In this document: one piece after another, positions 18,690 to 28,761 of the stretch | Position numbering within the stretch: the stretch's first letter is position 1 | Layout: each line of letters starts with the position of its first letter | NCBI GenBank assembly: GCA_965232465.1 | Contig: OZ246977.1 | Span: 496,001-560,000, forward strand | Source: G965232465 sp965232465 | GTDB lineage: Bacteria; Pseudomonadota; Alphaproteobacteria; JAQWUY01 | Reading direction: 5' to 3' | DNA: 64,000 nucleotides | Notes under the pieces: generated by a model | What the model saw: the letters and a program-made list of their open reading frames with translations, nothing else | Database searches by the model: none | What the model was told of the DNA's origin: nothing | Translations under genes and position numbers: made by a program

Positions 18690-19395
18690 AAAATTTCTTA
18701 AAATTATATCTGTATTGTGGGCAACGCTTATGTTGCCCACTGTGGTGGCCGCTGTGGATGCGCAAGAGTTGTTAGAGCGTGCGGATGCGGGGCGGGCACC
18801 TTTTATCGCCAGCCGTCTTAATATAACAATGCAGTCTTATGTGGATGATGCAATAGACGATTCGACCGATTTCTTGGTACATACAAACGATGCAGACAGC
18901 CTTGTGGATGTATTAAGTGGACGCAGCGAAGGACAAAAAGTTCTGCTGATTGAAAAAGGTATGTATGTGGCAACCAAGCGGGCATCCCGTCCCGTGCGGA
19001 TTACGCCATTGCAACGCTTATTGGGACAGGCTTCTTATGGGGACATAGCATCGCTGCGGTTGAATGCGGATTATACCCCCACCTTTATTTCCGAACAAAA
19101 TGGCGAAGTGTTGTTGGAATTGAAGGCAAAAACCAAAAAGGCGACCTATCGCAAATTGAATTTGTGGTTGGAAAAAGATACTGCCCGTTTGATTCGGTCT
19201 GAGGCTTTTCTTGCCAGTGGTAAAATGATTAAAAAGATTAAGTATGTGTTTGATGGCAACTTGGTTTCCCAAATCATTTACACAGACCCCGGGGTCGACA
19301 ACAAGAAAACCATTATGAATATTAACAGCCTTGAGGAAAAGAAATTGTCCGCACGATACTTCCGTCCAGAAGGTATGCGCGATAAAATCAGATAG
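18682..19395 (+). CDS. LolA-like outer-membrane lipoprotein-sorting protein
   Basis: 237 residues with a signal peptide ending near VVAAVDA. The mature part has the incomplete beta-barrel features of LolA-like 'outer membrane lipoprotein-sorting' proteins: YRKLNLWLEKDTARLIRSEAF is typical, as is the conserved YFRPEGM near the end. It may ferry a hydrophobic cargo through the periplasm between the ABC permeases and the outer-membrane barrel encoded next. It is not the housekeeping LolA, judging by context. Confidence 0.78.
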   Translation: MFKKFLKIISVLWATLMLPTVVAAVDAQELLERADAGRAPFIASRLNITMQSYVDDAIDDSTDFLVHTNDADSLVDVLSGRSEGQKVLLIEKGMYVATKRASRPVRITPLQRLLGQASYGDIASLRLNADYTPTFISEQNGEVLLELKAKTKKATYRKLNLWLEKDTARLIRSEAFLASGKMIKKIKYVFDGNLVSQIIYTDPGVDNKKTIMNINSLEEKKLSARYFRPEGMRDKIR

Positions 19396-19481
19396 GTACA
19401 CTTAAACCCCACAGGTGATTGCCATTGCCTGTGGGGAGTGTGTTTAATAATAAAGATAGAGTAAGCAAGGACATAAAACAC

Positions 19482-20756
19482 ATGTATTTTCCATATATAA
19501 AAATCGGTGCCATGGGTGTGGGTGTATGGCTTGCCAGCCAGACAATGGCGGTTGAAACATATATTTTTGCCCAAAATGAAACGCAAAATCGCAGTGGCAT
19601 TTGGCAACAAGAACTGGGCAATAACACCCGTATATCACAATTGGAACGCATGTATGGTGTGGGGTTTAATGGTGAAGCACAAGGTTTTGTATATCATCTG
19701 CGTGCCCAAACCACAGAAGACGATGCAAATGCGGAGGATACGGTAAAAATAAAGGAATCGACCTTACAAATGCGGTCTTTATATCGGGATTTTGATATAT
19801 CTGATTCGATCAGCATTAAAATTGGTAAATTCACGGAAAATTGGCAAATTGCCAATGTATTGTCCCCATTTTCTTTTGCCTCCCCCGACAGCCGTACAAT
19901 ACAATTATCCAATCCGCTGAGTATTGATAACAGCACCTTGGGTGTGGCGGTGCGGTATTATGCCCCGTCTGGGGATACCACATATACTTTGTATGTCAAT
20001 GCGGACCAACGCGAAGAAGATGCGGTTACCCACAAAGGGTATCAATTCGTCGCCCTGCGGGCGAGTACTTTTATAAGTGAAAATACGGATGTTACATTGG
20101 TGGCACAAAAATATAAAAACAGTCGATTGGGTGTGGGGGCAGGTTTTCGTAACATTGCCACCGATGCGTTGGCGTTATATGGGTCGGCTTTTATCAGAAA
20201 GGGAACAGTACGGGCAATCCACAAAGGGGTATGGGAGAACAACCCCAACTTAGTTGACCCGACAAATGCGGTCAGCGATCACCGTATTAATGATAACAAA
20301 ATATATATAAACGCCATGATTGGATTGCAATATACAACAGAAAACAATTTTCAATATTGGCTCGAATATGGATATGACCAACGGGGCATGGACAACGGCC
20401 AATGGAAAACTTTTAAAGATTTGGTAAACACACACAAGGGATTAAGTGGGGCACAAGCCCCATTACGCACCCCCAATTTATCAACGGATTCATCGTTGCT
20501 GCATGAAAGGGGGTTGCGACAACAATATGTGTGGGTGAATATGAACAAAGAATTCGGCGTATATGATGTGTCCGCATCTGTGCGTGTGGGGGTGGATACA
20601 TCCGCCGCTTGGTCATTTGGGGTCGATTATGAAGGATTTGATGCTGTGACCATGGGGACACAGCTGAATATAAACACAGGCAGTCCAGATACGGAATTTG
20701 CCTCATATCAAGTGAGCGATAATCGTTTTACCATTTTCTTCCGCCGTGATTTTTAA
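19482..20756 (+). CDS. Putative outer-membrane beta-barrel protein of the ABC/LolA-like cluster
   Basis: About 424 residues. An N-terminal signal (MYFPYIKIGAMGVGVWLASQ) precedes a sequence of alternating polar/hydrophobic strands with aromatic girdles, and the protein ends in phenylalanine (RFTIFFRRDF), the usual Bam recognition end. A motif SISIKIGKFTENWQIANVLSPFSFASP resembles porin-like proteins of the DUF1302 kind. The ATG at 19482 is chosen since it starts the signal peptide; AGCAAGG lies upstream. Likely the outer-membrane end of the envelope pathway; function unknown. Confidence 0.7.
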   Translation: MYFPYIKIGAMGVGVWLASQTMAVETYIFAQNETQNRSGIWQQELGNNTRISQLERMYGVGFNGEAQGFVYHLRAQTTEDDANAEDTVKIKESTLQMRSLYRDFDISDSISIKIGKFTENWQIANVLSPFSFASPDSRTIQLSNPLSIDNSTLGVAVRYYAPSGDTTYTLYVNADQREEDAVTHKGYQFVALRASTFISENTDVTLVAQKYKNSRLGVGAGFRNIATDALALYGSAFIRKGTVRAIHKGVWENNPNLVDPTNAVSDHRINDNKIYINAMIGLQYTTENNFQYWLEYGYDQRGMDNGQWKTFKDLVNTHKGLSGAQAPLRTPNLSTDSSLLHERGLRQQYVWVNMNKEFGVYDVSASVRVGVDTSAAWSFGVDYEGFDAVTMGTQLNINTGSPDTEFASYQVSDNRFTIFFRRDF

Positions 20757-21056
20757 AATTTTAAAAATATAATATACAATACCACAGACTGCAATGTTGT
20801 ATATGTAAAATAAAAGGCATGTGCATGCCTGTTTACAAAGCAGACCCCATAAATATATAATAAAAAAACTTTTATTATGGGGGCAGCAGAACAAGAGATA
20901 TTAAATAGCCTAAGCGTTATAAGTCGAAGCCGCTTATTTTATAGCGGTTCTATTGGGTTGGGAATACCGCCCCTTGTTACATATTATTTTGACGATAAAC
21001 GCTCACATACAAAAACCAACAATAAATTAAGGCAAAAATAAAAAAGGAAGATGTCG
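20757..21056. other. Intergenic region with several hairpins
   Basis: About 300 bases between the barrel gene and the second permease. It contains small inverted repeats: GGCATG-TG-CATGCC near 20816-20830, a stem around a run of A near 20845-20882, and paired GCCGCTTATTTTATAGCGGT near 20930-20950. No gene is seen. The AAGGAAG at about 21043-21050 is the ribosome site of the next gene. The hairpins may terminate the first part of the operon or form a small RNA; neither can be decided here. Confidence 0.4.
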
Positions 21057-22289
21057 ATGTATAATAAATGGTTTAAAATTGCGTGGCGATCGGTTGTGCG
21101 TAACCGTCGCCGTTCGATCACTGCGGTGCTAACCATTGCCATTGCGTCGGCGGCAATGATATGTGCCCAGGGATATGTGGTCTTTAGTTTTTGGTCGTTG
21201 CAAAATTCTATTATCCAAGGGGGGACGGGTAACATACACATTATGGACACCCGATATATTGAAGGTTTCGAAGAAAATGCCCTCGAATATGGTATGGCTG
21301 CGGATGAAGCACAACGGCTTATACACATATTGGAATCCCAACCAGAAATCAAATTGGTAACCCCCCGTATTACTTTTACTGGGCTGTTGTCCGTGGGCGA
21401 GGGAACGACCATTTTTTCCGGGCAAGGGGTGGTTACTGAGCGGGAAAATGCCCTGCGGGGTAACAGTATATATGGGGCATATGTCGAAGGCACTTGGATA
21501 CAGGGTGGGGACCCATATCAAATTGAACTTGCCATTGATTTGGCACGGCGATTGGAAGTCCGCATTGGCGACAGGGTAACAGTGCTTGGCACCACCGCAT
21601 ATGGCGGTATGAATGCCATTGATGCGACCGTTGTGGGGATTTACAGCACGGGTGTGCCGGAACAAGACCGTTTGTTTATGCGTGTACCCATAAAATTTGC
21701 CCAGGAACTTATCGATGTGGCAAAGGTTACCCGTTTGGTGGTTGAATTACAGGACCATAATAAAACCGATGTACACCGCCCCTTAATTGAGTCATTAATT
21801 GGCGATGAAAATGGCACGCAAACATGGTATCAATTGGTACCCTTCTTTAAAAAAGCACAACAGATTTATATAACCATTTTTTCCATTATGGGTGGTATAT
21901 TGGTAATTGTGGTGCTGTTGTGTGTGTATAATGTGCTTAGCACAACTGTGTTGGAACGGGTGGCGGAAATTGGCACCTTGCGGGCGTTTGGAATTTCCCA
22001 TGTCCGTATCATTGCTAATTTTATGAACGAAGGCTTTATCATTGGTAGTATCGGGGCGGTGTTGGGGGTGGGGATGGCAATGGCAATTGTATACGCAGTC
22101 AATATGTCCCATATTATGCTGCCCCCCCCGCCCGGACGGTCATTGCCATATCAGTTATTGTTGTTACCCGATATATGGGCGGTGGGTTTTGTAATGGCAA
22201 TTATGTGCAGTTTGGCGGCACTTGCATCCCTGTTTGCCGTACACAAAGTGGTTCATAAAAAAGTGGTGGAACAATTACAGTATCGCTGA
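21057..22289 (+). CDS. FtsX/LolE-type ABC permease, paralogue 2
   Basis: 410 residues, same architecture as the permease at 17457: N-terminal helix (SITAVLTIAIASAAMICAQG), MacB-like periplasmic domain and C-terminal FtsX helices with LSTTVLERVAEIGTLRAFGI. Start ATG 21057 is preferred to the in-frame ATG at 21051, which sits directly against the AGGAAG ribosome site. No second ATPase is present, so it probably shares the LolD-like ATPase, either as a heterodimer with paralogue 1 or as an alternative homodimer. Confidence 0.9.
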   Translation: MYNKWFKIAWRSVVRNRRRSITAVLTIAIASAAMICAQGYVVFSFWSLQNSIIQGGTGNIHIMDTRYIEGFEENALEYGMAADEAQRLIHILESQPEIKLVTPRITFTGLLSVGEGTTIFSGQGVVTERENALRGNSIYGAYVEGTWIQGGDPYQIELAIDLARRLEVRIGDRVTVLGTTAYGGMNAIDATVVGIYSTGVPEQDRLFMRVPIKFAQELIDVAKVTRLVVELQDHNKTDVHRPLIESLIGDENGTQTWYQLVPFFKKAQQIYITIFSIMGGILVIVVLLCVYNVLSTTVLERVAEIGTLRAFGISHVRIIANFMNEGFIIGSIGAVLGVGMAMAIVYAVNMSHIMLPPPPGRSLPYQLLLLPDIWAVGFVMAIMCSLAALASLFAVHKVVHKKVVEQLQYR

Positions 22290-22459
22290 TATGTGGTTGG
22301 TACATGCGTACAGATACATATATTCCTTATTTTTATAAAAAAATACTTGTAATATTTATAAGTTTACTGTATATCTTGTATACGATTATGTTGTGAAAGC
22401 ATTTGCATTGGAATGTATCGGATAAATAATATAGTATACGCAGAGGATAAATATTTTGC

Positions 22460-23164
22460 ATGTTAATGATGCCATTATATGAACAAGTAAAGCAAGAAAT
22501 TTTAAAACGCATTAACAATCAGTATTGGAATCCCGGTGATTCCTTACCAAATGAGTTTGAATTGGCGGATGAATTGGGTGTTAGCCAAGGTACAATACGC
22601 AAGGCATTAAGTATATTGACCGAAGAAAAGGTGCTCGAACGCCGTCAGGGCAAGGGGACTTTTGTTGCCAAGGTCGATTTTCAAAGATTTTGGAAACATA
22701 AGACTGTACATGGTGCGGATCAAGTGGAATATACCCAGTATATTACCCTTGAAAAAATACCCATGCCAGATTTTGTTAAAAATATTTTTGGGGATGAAAA
22801 TACGGAATGTATTATGGCAAAACGCATACATCACATGGGCGAAGGCGTTTTGTTATATAAGGTTTTGTATATCCAACTGGAGCAATTACAAGATTTTGAT
22901 ACAATCGGGGAAAACCCAGATTCAATGGGTAAATTTCTCGACAACCATTTTGATTCGGTGTTCAGAAATAATTTGTATGCATCCACCAATCACTTAAAAG
23001 CGGTTATGCCTGATGAAGAATGTCAAAAATATCTCAACATAGGGGCGTTTACCCCCGTATTGTTACAACAATATACAATCAATGATGCCTTTGGTAATTG
23101 TTGTGTACTGGGATATTTATATTGTGATTCGACACAGGTATTTTATGAGGATATTGTAAGTTAA
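22460..23164 (+). CDS. GntR-family regulator (HutC subfamily)
   Basis: 234 residues. Residues 5-70 form the GntR winged helix (PLYEQVKQEILKRINNQYWN, then GDSLPNEFELADELGVSQGT and RRQGKGTFVA). The rest fits a UTRA ligand-binding domain. HutC-type regulators usually bind a small metabolite such as an amino sugar or a histidine breakdown product. No target operator is obvious, and the flanking genes are not a single pathway, so the regulon is unknown. Confidence 0.88.
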   Translation: MLMMPLYEQVKQEILKRINNQYWNPGDSLPNEFELADELGVSQGTIRKALSILTEEKVLERRQGKGTFVAKVDFQRFWKHKTVHGADQVEYTQYITLEKIPMPDFVKNIFGDENTECIMAKRIHHMGEGVLLYKVLYIQLEQLQDFDTIGENPDSMGKFLDNHFDSVFRNNLYASTNHLKAVMPDEECQKYLNIGAFTPVLLQQYTINDAFGNCCVLGYLYCDSTQVFYEDIVS

Positions 23165-23395
23165 TAATTATAATTTGGGGAATTATTGGGGGGATATATT
23201 TAAATCTTTGCAAGGATGAAAACTATGATAAATAATATATAGCAAATAAAGTATACAGGATGCGATGCCACCGTATACAGACAAGATAAAAAAATGGGGG
23301 TCAAAAATAATTTTTCATATTATAATAAGTAGAATTAAGATTTTTGTAAGTAATATGTAGACAATGGAAATAATCAGTGTAGGTGATAAAAGGAA

Positions 23396-25114
23396 ATGTT
23401 TGTAAAAAAAATTATAAGGGTCTCTGTTGTTATGGGGATGTTACCTGTATCTGCGTTTGCTGTAAGCGTTGACCAAATTACCAAAGATTTACAAAACGAC
23501 CTACAATCTGTTTTACCAAAACCTGCGGACATAAAAATCCCCTCATTGGGGGGCACAGAATATGGGGAATTGGAAAAAAATCAGACTCAGTTACAGATTA
23601 AAAATTTCGACTTGATATATTCCGCCCCGCCCCCTGTTGTGTTGCAACAAAACATTGCAAAGTGGGTATCCAAATATAATGGGCAAAATGTAACCTTGCA
23701 AAAAGTGGTGGAAATCACCCGGGAGGTGGAACAAGAAATTGTAAAATTGGGCTATCCTTTGGTACGGGTTGTGTTGCCCGCCCAACAATTTAGTACCAAA
23801 AACGCACAGGTAAAATTAAACATTGTTTCCGGGTTTATTGAAGATATTGTTGTTGATGTGGGCGATACCGATACTATGAAAGATTTCGTAAAAAGGGATA
23901 TTTCTATGTTCATAGTACATGCTTGGGCGGAACTGAAATCCAAAAAATTCTTACATCGGGATAATTTGAATCGTACCCTATTGGTATTAAAATCCCATTA
24001 TGGTATCGAACCTAAATTATTTGTCAGTGCCGGACAAGGATTGGGGGGTTTTAATTTAAATGTATCGGTTACATATACCCCAAAGGTGAATTTTGTATCC
24101 TTAAAAAATAATTTGGGGGCGGCGTTTAACCATTATGCGGTGCAATATGTGGGTATGTTTAACGATATTTTCCCCACCCATTCCCGACAAATACGGCTTA
24201 TTTCCATATTTTCTGTGCAACAACAATCCGATGCATATTATCGCATGGCAAAATTGGAATATAACAGAAAATCCGTTACAGGCAAACAATTGGGCATTTA
24301 CGCATCCGTAAATCGCACCGTATCTGTGTTAAGGGGTGCCGCCAAAAACCCAGCGGTAAACCAAGGGGTAAACAATGGTTATGGGGTGTCTTATACCCTA
24401 CCTTTATCGACCCAATTTCATAAAAATACCAAATTGCAATTTGCCCTTGATGTGGTGCGCGACAGTGCATTTAACAGCAACACAAAACAATTCATCCACG
24501 AAGACCGTACCAGCCGATTCAGTGCCACATACTTGTACGATATCGAATCGGGTAATGTCAAACATGATGTAAGAATAACATACAGCATGGGGCTTGATAT
24601 ATTTGACGCAAAATCAAATACGCAAAATGGGATAAAATCGTCCAAACAAGGGGCGATAAACACTAATGATTTGTATGATGTGTATTATAAGTACCACAAA
24701 TCATACCCCAATTTCCTGCACCATATAACGATTAATGGGCAATATGCGTCCAAGCGTGCGATCTTATCGGGGCAAAAATTTTCGCTTATGGGGGGGGATA
24801 AGGTTGCCGGCTTTGTGGGCAATGGTTTGTCCGCTGATTCTGGATGGGCACTTAACACAGGGGTTACATTCAAAACCATTAAAGTTGATAATCGTGGATA
24901 TTCCCCGACCGTCGATGTGGCATTTGCATCCGGTAAACTATATAATCCCACCGGCGTCGAAAGCCCCAACCTAAGGGCGAACTCGATTAAATTTGGAATC
25001 AGCACAAATATTGGCAGAAATAAGTGGGAAGTTGGATATTCTCTTTCCCGTAAATACACCCTAACATCCGATAATGACGCACATATCAGTTTGAATGTAT
25101 TAAGGTTATTTTAA
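23396..25114 (+). CDS. Two-partner secretion outer-membrane transporter (ShlB/FhaC type)
   Basis: 572 residues. Signal peptide (MFVKKIIRVSVVMGMLPVSA), then a POTRA_2-like domain (about 75-150; LQKVVEITREVEQEIVKLGYPLVRVVLPAQQ in two parts), a second POTRA region, and a ShlB-type barrel ending in aromatic LRLF. TpsB pores export a large TpsA exoprotein; no TpsA gene is in the window, and the downstream genes are not exoproteins. Either the partner is elsewhere or the pore serves another cargo. Confidence 0.82.
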   Translation: MFVKKIIRVSVVMGMLPVSAFAVSVDQITKDLQNDLQSVLPKPADIKIPSLGGTEYGELEKNQTQLQIKNFDLIYSAPPPVVLQQNIAKWVSKYNGQNVTLQKVVEITREVEQEIVKLGYPLVRVVLPAQQFSTKNAQVKLNIVSGFIEDIVVDVGDTDTMKDFVKRDISMFIVHAWAELKSKKFLHRDNLNRTLLVLKSHYGIEPKLFVSAGQGLGGFNLNVSVTYTPKVNFVSLKNNLGAAFNHYAVQYVGMFNDIFPTHSRQIRLISIFSVQQQSDAYYRMAKLEYNRKSVTGKQLGIYASVNRTVSVLRGAAKNPAVNQGVNNGYGVSYTLPLSTQFHKNTKLQFALDVVRDSAFNSNTKQFIHEDRTSRFSATYLYDIESGNVKHDVRITYSMGLDIFDAKSNTQNGIKSSKQGAINTNDLYDVYYKYHKSYPNFLHHITINGQYASKRAILSGQKFSLMGGDKVAGFVGNGLSADSGWALNTGVTFKTIKVDNRGYSPTVDVAFASGKLYNPTGVESPNLRANSIKFGISTNIGRNKWEVGYSLSRKYTLTSDNDAHISLNVLRLF

Positions 25115-25186
25115 TATACAAATATTTATAATAGTATGATATACAGTAAGGCATAATTTTGATTTAATAAAAGAAAGGTATAACAA

Positions 25187-25933
25187 ATGGTTTTAAATTT
25201 AGGATTTTTTTCAAATGTAGTGGCATTAAACAGCGACGCACACAAGAATTTGAAAATCGCAAGTGGTGTCAATTATGCATTTAGCACAAAAGCCCACGCT
25301 ATTCCCGCAGTAGTGGTCGAAGTCCCTCTGCTGGCAAAAGAATATCCCGTGGTGATTGCCAAGGATGCGGATGATTCGCATACATTGTTGGTCGCCCTCG
25401 GGTTTGCGGAACAAAGCAACGCCTATGTATCCGCAGAAGGGGAATGGTTGGCACAATATGTACCCGCACATATTCGCAGGTATCCTTTTATTTCTTTGCC
25501 CACCACTGAGGACCCGGAAAAAAGTGTATTATGTATCGATCAAGATGCCCCCCATTTCATAGGCAAAGGGGGTAAAGCGTTGTTTGATAAAAAAGGCGAA
25601 GCAACCGAAATTACACAAAACGCCTTGCGGATGAACGAAGAATACGAATTATCCATGGCGGAAACACGGCGTTTTATTGCGGATATTGTCGAACAAGATA
25701 TTTTGGAAGAATGTACCGAAAACAGCGATTATGGTAATGTAACATTTTATCGTATCAATGTGGAAAAACTGAGTGCCATTGACGAAGAAACGACCATTAA
25801 GTGGAAACAAGACAATTATTTGACTGTGTTAAATTGGTTGCTTCAATCCCAACGCAATTGGCGTGAAATTGAATTAAGATTACGATTTAAGGAAAGAAGT
25901 GCCTCCGAATCTGTGCAAGAGGGACATGGCTAA
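25187..25933 (+). CDS. SapC-family protein
   Basis: 248 residues matching the SapC family named after a Campylobacter surface-layer locus: EVPLLAKEYPVVIAKD near residue 45, LVALGFAEQSNAYVSAEGEW, AQYVPAHIRRYPF and NWLLQSQRNWREIEL at the end. No signal peptide is evident, as is usual for the family; its biochemical role is not established. It begins 72 bases after the TpsB gene, and its stop codon shares one base (TAATG) with the next start, so these genes are probably co-expressed. Confidence 0.82.
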   Translation: MVLNLGFFSNVVALNSDAHKNLKIASGVNYAFSTKAHAIPAVVVEVPLLAKEYPVVIAKDADDSHTLLVALGFAEQSNAYVSAEGEWLAQYVPAHIRRYPFISLPTTEDPEKSVLCIDQDAPHFIGKGGKALFDKKGEATEITQNALRMNEEYELSMAETRRFIADIVEQDILEECTENSDYGNVTFYRINVEKLSAIDEETTIKWKQDNYLTVLNWLLQSQRNWREIELRLRFKERSASESVQEGHG

Positions 25934-26616
25934 TGCGTTTTGTACATTTTATAAAAATGGGGTTTTTAACACTATTTGTGTTTATGGCAACATCCCAATG
26001 GGGTCCACTTCTGGCATCCCCCTATGTGGTCGAAGGATTTAGGTCCGCCAAATTTGGAATGAACAAAAACCAAGTTATTGCCTCCATCAAAACCGACTTT
26101 AAGGTGCCCGATGCAAAAATTTTACGGGATATAAATTTGGATAAGGGCACGGATGTGCTGATTGTCAAACAATCCAGCCTAAGCGTATTTGCCAATCCCA
26201 CCACCATTTCTTATGTCTTTGGACACAAAAGTAAAAAATTGATGGCTGTAACAGTCAAAATCACAGAAGATTCAAAAGACAATGCCATACAACAAATTTT
26301 TCTAAGAACAGCTGTGGAAAAATTGGTACCATTCTTTGAAGATAATGACTTATCCGCATATCGAATGATAAATAATGTGGCGTTGCAACAAAAAAATGCG
26401 GTTATTTTATTTGGTCTGTTACCAAAATCAGAACAATATCCCCAGGCATTGGAAATCTCACTCAGCAATGTATCTGTGCAACAAGGGGATAAAAAAGTTT
26501 TTGTCGATGTAAAAAAAGACAGCCAAGACCCGATTATCCTGCGTATATCTTATGTACAATCGTTCAACAATTCGGATACATTTAACAATAGCAAAATAAA
26601 CAAAAAAGATTTTTAA
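25933..26616 (+). CDS. Exported protein of unknown function
   Basis: 227 residues; family not recognised. An N-terminal hydrophobic segment (IKMGFLTLFVFMATSQWG) followed by LLASPYVVEG suggests Sec export and periplasmic location. The early mature part FRSAKFGMNKNQVIASIKTDF resembles the short 'GMsxxEv' module of small periplasmic or surface proteins. The start codon overlaps the SapC stop by one base, indicating translational coupling with it. A strong terminator follows. Confidence 0.65.
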   Translation: MRFVHFIKMGFLTLFVFMATSQWGPLLASPYVVEGFRSAKFGMNKNQVIASIKTDFKVPDAKILRDINLDKGTDVLIVKQSSLSVFANPTTISYVFGHKSKKLMAVTVKITEDSKDNAIQQIFLRTAVEKLVPFFEDNDLSAYRMINNVALQQKNAVILFGLLPKSEQYPQALEISLSNVSVQQGDKKVFVDVKKDSQDPIILRISYVQSFNNSDTFNNSKINKKDF

Positions 26617-26658
26617 CCTCTTGGTTTTCATCGGTAATGTGGGGATTAATTCCCCCAG

Positions 26659-26684
26659 AAAATCGCCCTGTAAGGTGGTTTTTT
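26659..26684 (+). terminator. Rho-independent terminator
   Basis: Nine-pair stem AAAATCGCC / GGTGGTTTT (two wobble pairs) with a six-base loop, running into a T tract. It ends the TpsB-SapC-unknown transcript. Confidence 0.75.
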
Positions 26685-26870
26685 ATTTGAATCTACCCCC
26701 TTTGTTTTACAAATATGATTTTAAAAATTTGTAATTATAAAAATTTTTTAATTTTACCCCTTGCACAAAAATATTTTTTATGATATGGTGATTCTGCATT
26801 CTTTTCATGATCTATTGTAGATCTTGCTTGAAAAATGATACTTAATCCTACTACTATTACACTTAAATAT

Positions 26871-26896
26871 AAGGGCTATATAGCCCTTGTTTTTTT
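26871..26896. terminator. Bidirectional terminator between convergent genes
   Basis: Perfect 18-base palindrome AAGGGCTATATAGCCCTT followed by a T run on the plus strand and preceded by A-rich sequence. It lies between the plus-strand exported-protein gene and the minus-strand oxidase, whose stop is at 26905. Confidence 0.65.
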
Positions 26897-26904
26897 ATGG
26901 GTGT

Positions 26905-28728
26905 TTACATTTTATCCGCTGTTGAATACTTATATGCGGTTGCGTGTGCATGTATTACAGGGTTATTTTTGATAATATTTTTAGCTTTACCTTGGTGGGC
27001 AAGGCTGATCAAAACCGCACTTGCGGCGTTTAATCCCGTTTGTAACGCCCCCTCGATCCACCCCCCATAAAACGATACAGAATCGCCGGCAAAATATACT
27101 TGTGAATCGTGTTCAGGGGTGTTTGATTTGATATAATCCCAATATATATGGTGTGTATCCGTATGTTGCCCCGGGGTATTGACTTTAAACGCCCCATGAT
27201 ACACGGGGTCTTGTGCCCAAAATATACTCTTGGCGTCTATCATGTGATTGCGGACTTGGGCAATGGTTTTTTCCGCCCCGTCGATGCTGGACAGCGTGTC
27301 CAAGATATAATGGGCTTTGTCCATATCCCGTAACCCTTGCAATGCGGATATTTTATGGGCATCGTCTTCCCAAGTATAACTGATAAGCACCACCCCATAT
27401 CCGTCTGGGTCGTTTGGGTTGTAATCCAGACAATAAAACCCACGACTGATAGTATCTGATTGTATATTTGGGAAACATTCTGGATCCCTTAGCCAAAATT
27501 TTGTTTTTGTTTGTACAAATATTTTTGATGCGGCGACCAAGTGTTGTTGTGAAATTGCCCGTAGCTGATGGGTGCCAAAAACCGGGGTTTGCGGTTTTAA
27601 ATGTGTTGATTCAAGACGGGCAATCCCCCCTTGATAGTGGACTTGTAATGCCCAAGTGGGTAACGCACAAATGATATAATCGCATTCGATACGGTGATTG
27701 CCCGCTTGTAATACATATCGTTTTTTACCATTGGTATCGGTGATAATGTGCGTATTTATCCGCAACGACTGCATGTGGTGTATGGTGTCCTTAACACATT
27801 GATTGTACGGTCCCACACGGTGCGATGCGATGGTATCAATCACCGATTGAATACCCATTGGGATAAATTGTTGATTCGTTTCCAGTGCGTTGTTAAACAA
27901 GTTTAATTTATGGATAAATGACACCCCATAAAATGGATTAAATCCCCCCGACCCAACGCCCAAAGTCCCAAATAACTGCATGTCTTCCTCAGACCATTTT
28001 TCACCCCCTGGGGGGGTGGCGGATTGTTGGAAAATAATCCCCAACGATGCCCTGAACGATAGCCCTTCGAAACGGTCAATCCACTGTTGCCACAGGGGAA
28101 TAACCGCCTGTGTTTGTTGTTGTTTTAACAATTCGGCAATTTTTGCCGGGGCGGTTAAGTGGATGCCATCATGGGTGGTAAACCCTGCGTTTATAAGTGA
28201 TTCCCATCCCTTTGCCACTTTTGTAAATATGGGGGGTGGGGGGGTGTTGGCTTTCCATACATGGCTTTTGCCATTGGTGCGTAACAAAGTATTTACCTTG
28301 CCGGGGTTGGGAAACCGTTCTGTATATGCGATGTCAAAGGTATGCAGATAATGGAATAAAATAACCGACGATACGGGAAACCGCATTGCCCCCATTTCTG
28401 CTAACACAGGGTGTTTGGGATCGGTTTGTTTTTCAAATGCCACCGAATGACACCGCCCATAGGGGCGATATGTTATATCATCAGGGGTGTACAGGTGTAC
28501 ATTTTTCACCCCTGATCGCAACAGTTCATAGGCACTTATAATCCCTGCGGCACCGGTGCCAAGAATTGCCACCGTAACCGCTGCGTCTGTACAGGTGCCA
28601 ATGCTTTGGTGATTTTCAATATCGCGCATATATTGGGCATAATCAAATAAAATATCCGAATATGGAAAATGTTTTGGCACATGGGATTCGTGTGTATCAT
28701 AAGGGGCTTTTGAAATAGTATCGTGCAT
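26905..28728 (-). CDS. FAD-dependent amine / L-amino-acid oxidase
   Basis: 607 residues of the flavin monoamine oxidase superfamily. Dinucleotide-binding motif VTVAILGTGAAGIISAYELL near residue 48, an arginine-containing second motif (GRCHSVAFE), the substrate-channel motif LAEMGAMRFPVS, and the C-terminal FAD motif VYFAGDSVSFYGGWIEGALQ with TGLNAASAVL. GAMRFP is typical of L-amino-acid oxidases and tryptophan 2-monooxygenase-like enzymes. There is no signal peptide, so it is probably cytoplasmic. Products would be an oxo-acid (or amide), ammonia and hydrogen peroxide; the substrate cannot be called. Confidence 0.85.
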   Translation of the reverse strand: MHDTISKAPYDTHESHVPKHFPYSDILFDYAQYMRDIENHQSIGTCTDAAVTVAILGTGAAGIISAYELLRSGVKNVHLYTPDDITYRPYGRCHSVAFEKQTDPKHPVLAEMGAMRFPVSSVILFHYLHTFDIAYTERFPNPGKVNTLLRTNGKSHVWKANTPPPPIFTKVAKGWESLINAGFTTHDGIHLTAPAKIAELLKQQQTQAVIPLWQQWIDRFEGLSFRASLGIIFQQSATPPGGEKWSEEDMQLFGTLGVGSGGFNPFYGVSFIHKLNLFNNALETNQQFIPMGIQSVIDTIASHRVGPYNQCVKDTIHHMQSLRINTHIITDTNGKKRYVLQAGNHRIECDYIICALPTWALQVHYQGGIARLESTHLKPQTPVFGTHQLRAISQQHLVAASKIFVQTKTKFWLRDPECFPNIQSDTISRGFYCLDYNPNDPDGYGVVLISYTWEDDAHKISALQGLRDMDKAHYILDTLSSIDGAEKTIAQVRNHMIDAKSIFWAQDPVYHGAFKVNTPGQHTDTHHIYWDYIKSNTPEHDSQVYFAGDSVSFYGGWIEGALQTGLNAASAVLISLAHQGKAKNIIKNNPVIHAHATAYKYSTADKM

Positions 28729-28761
28729 TTTGCTCTCCGTAATATATTTATAATGTATATT

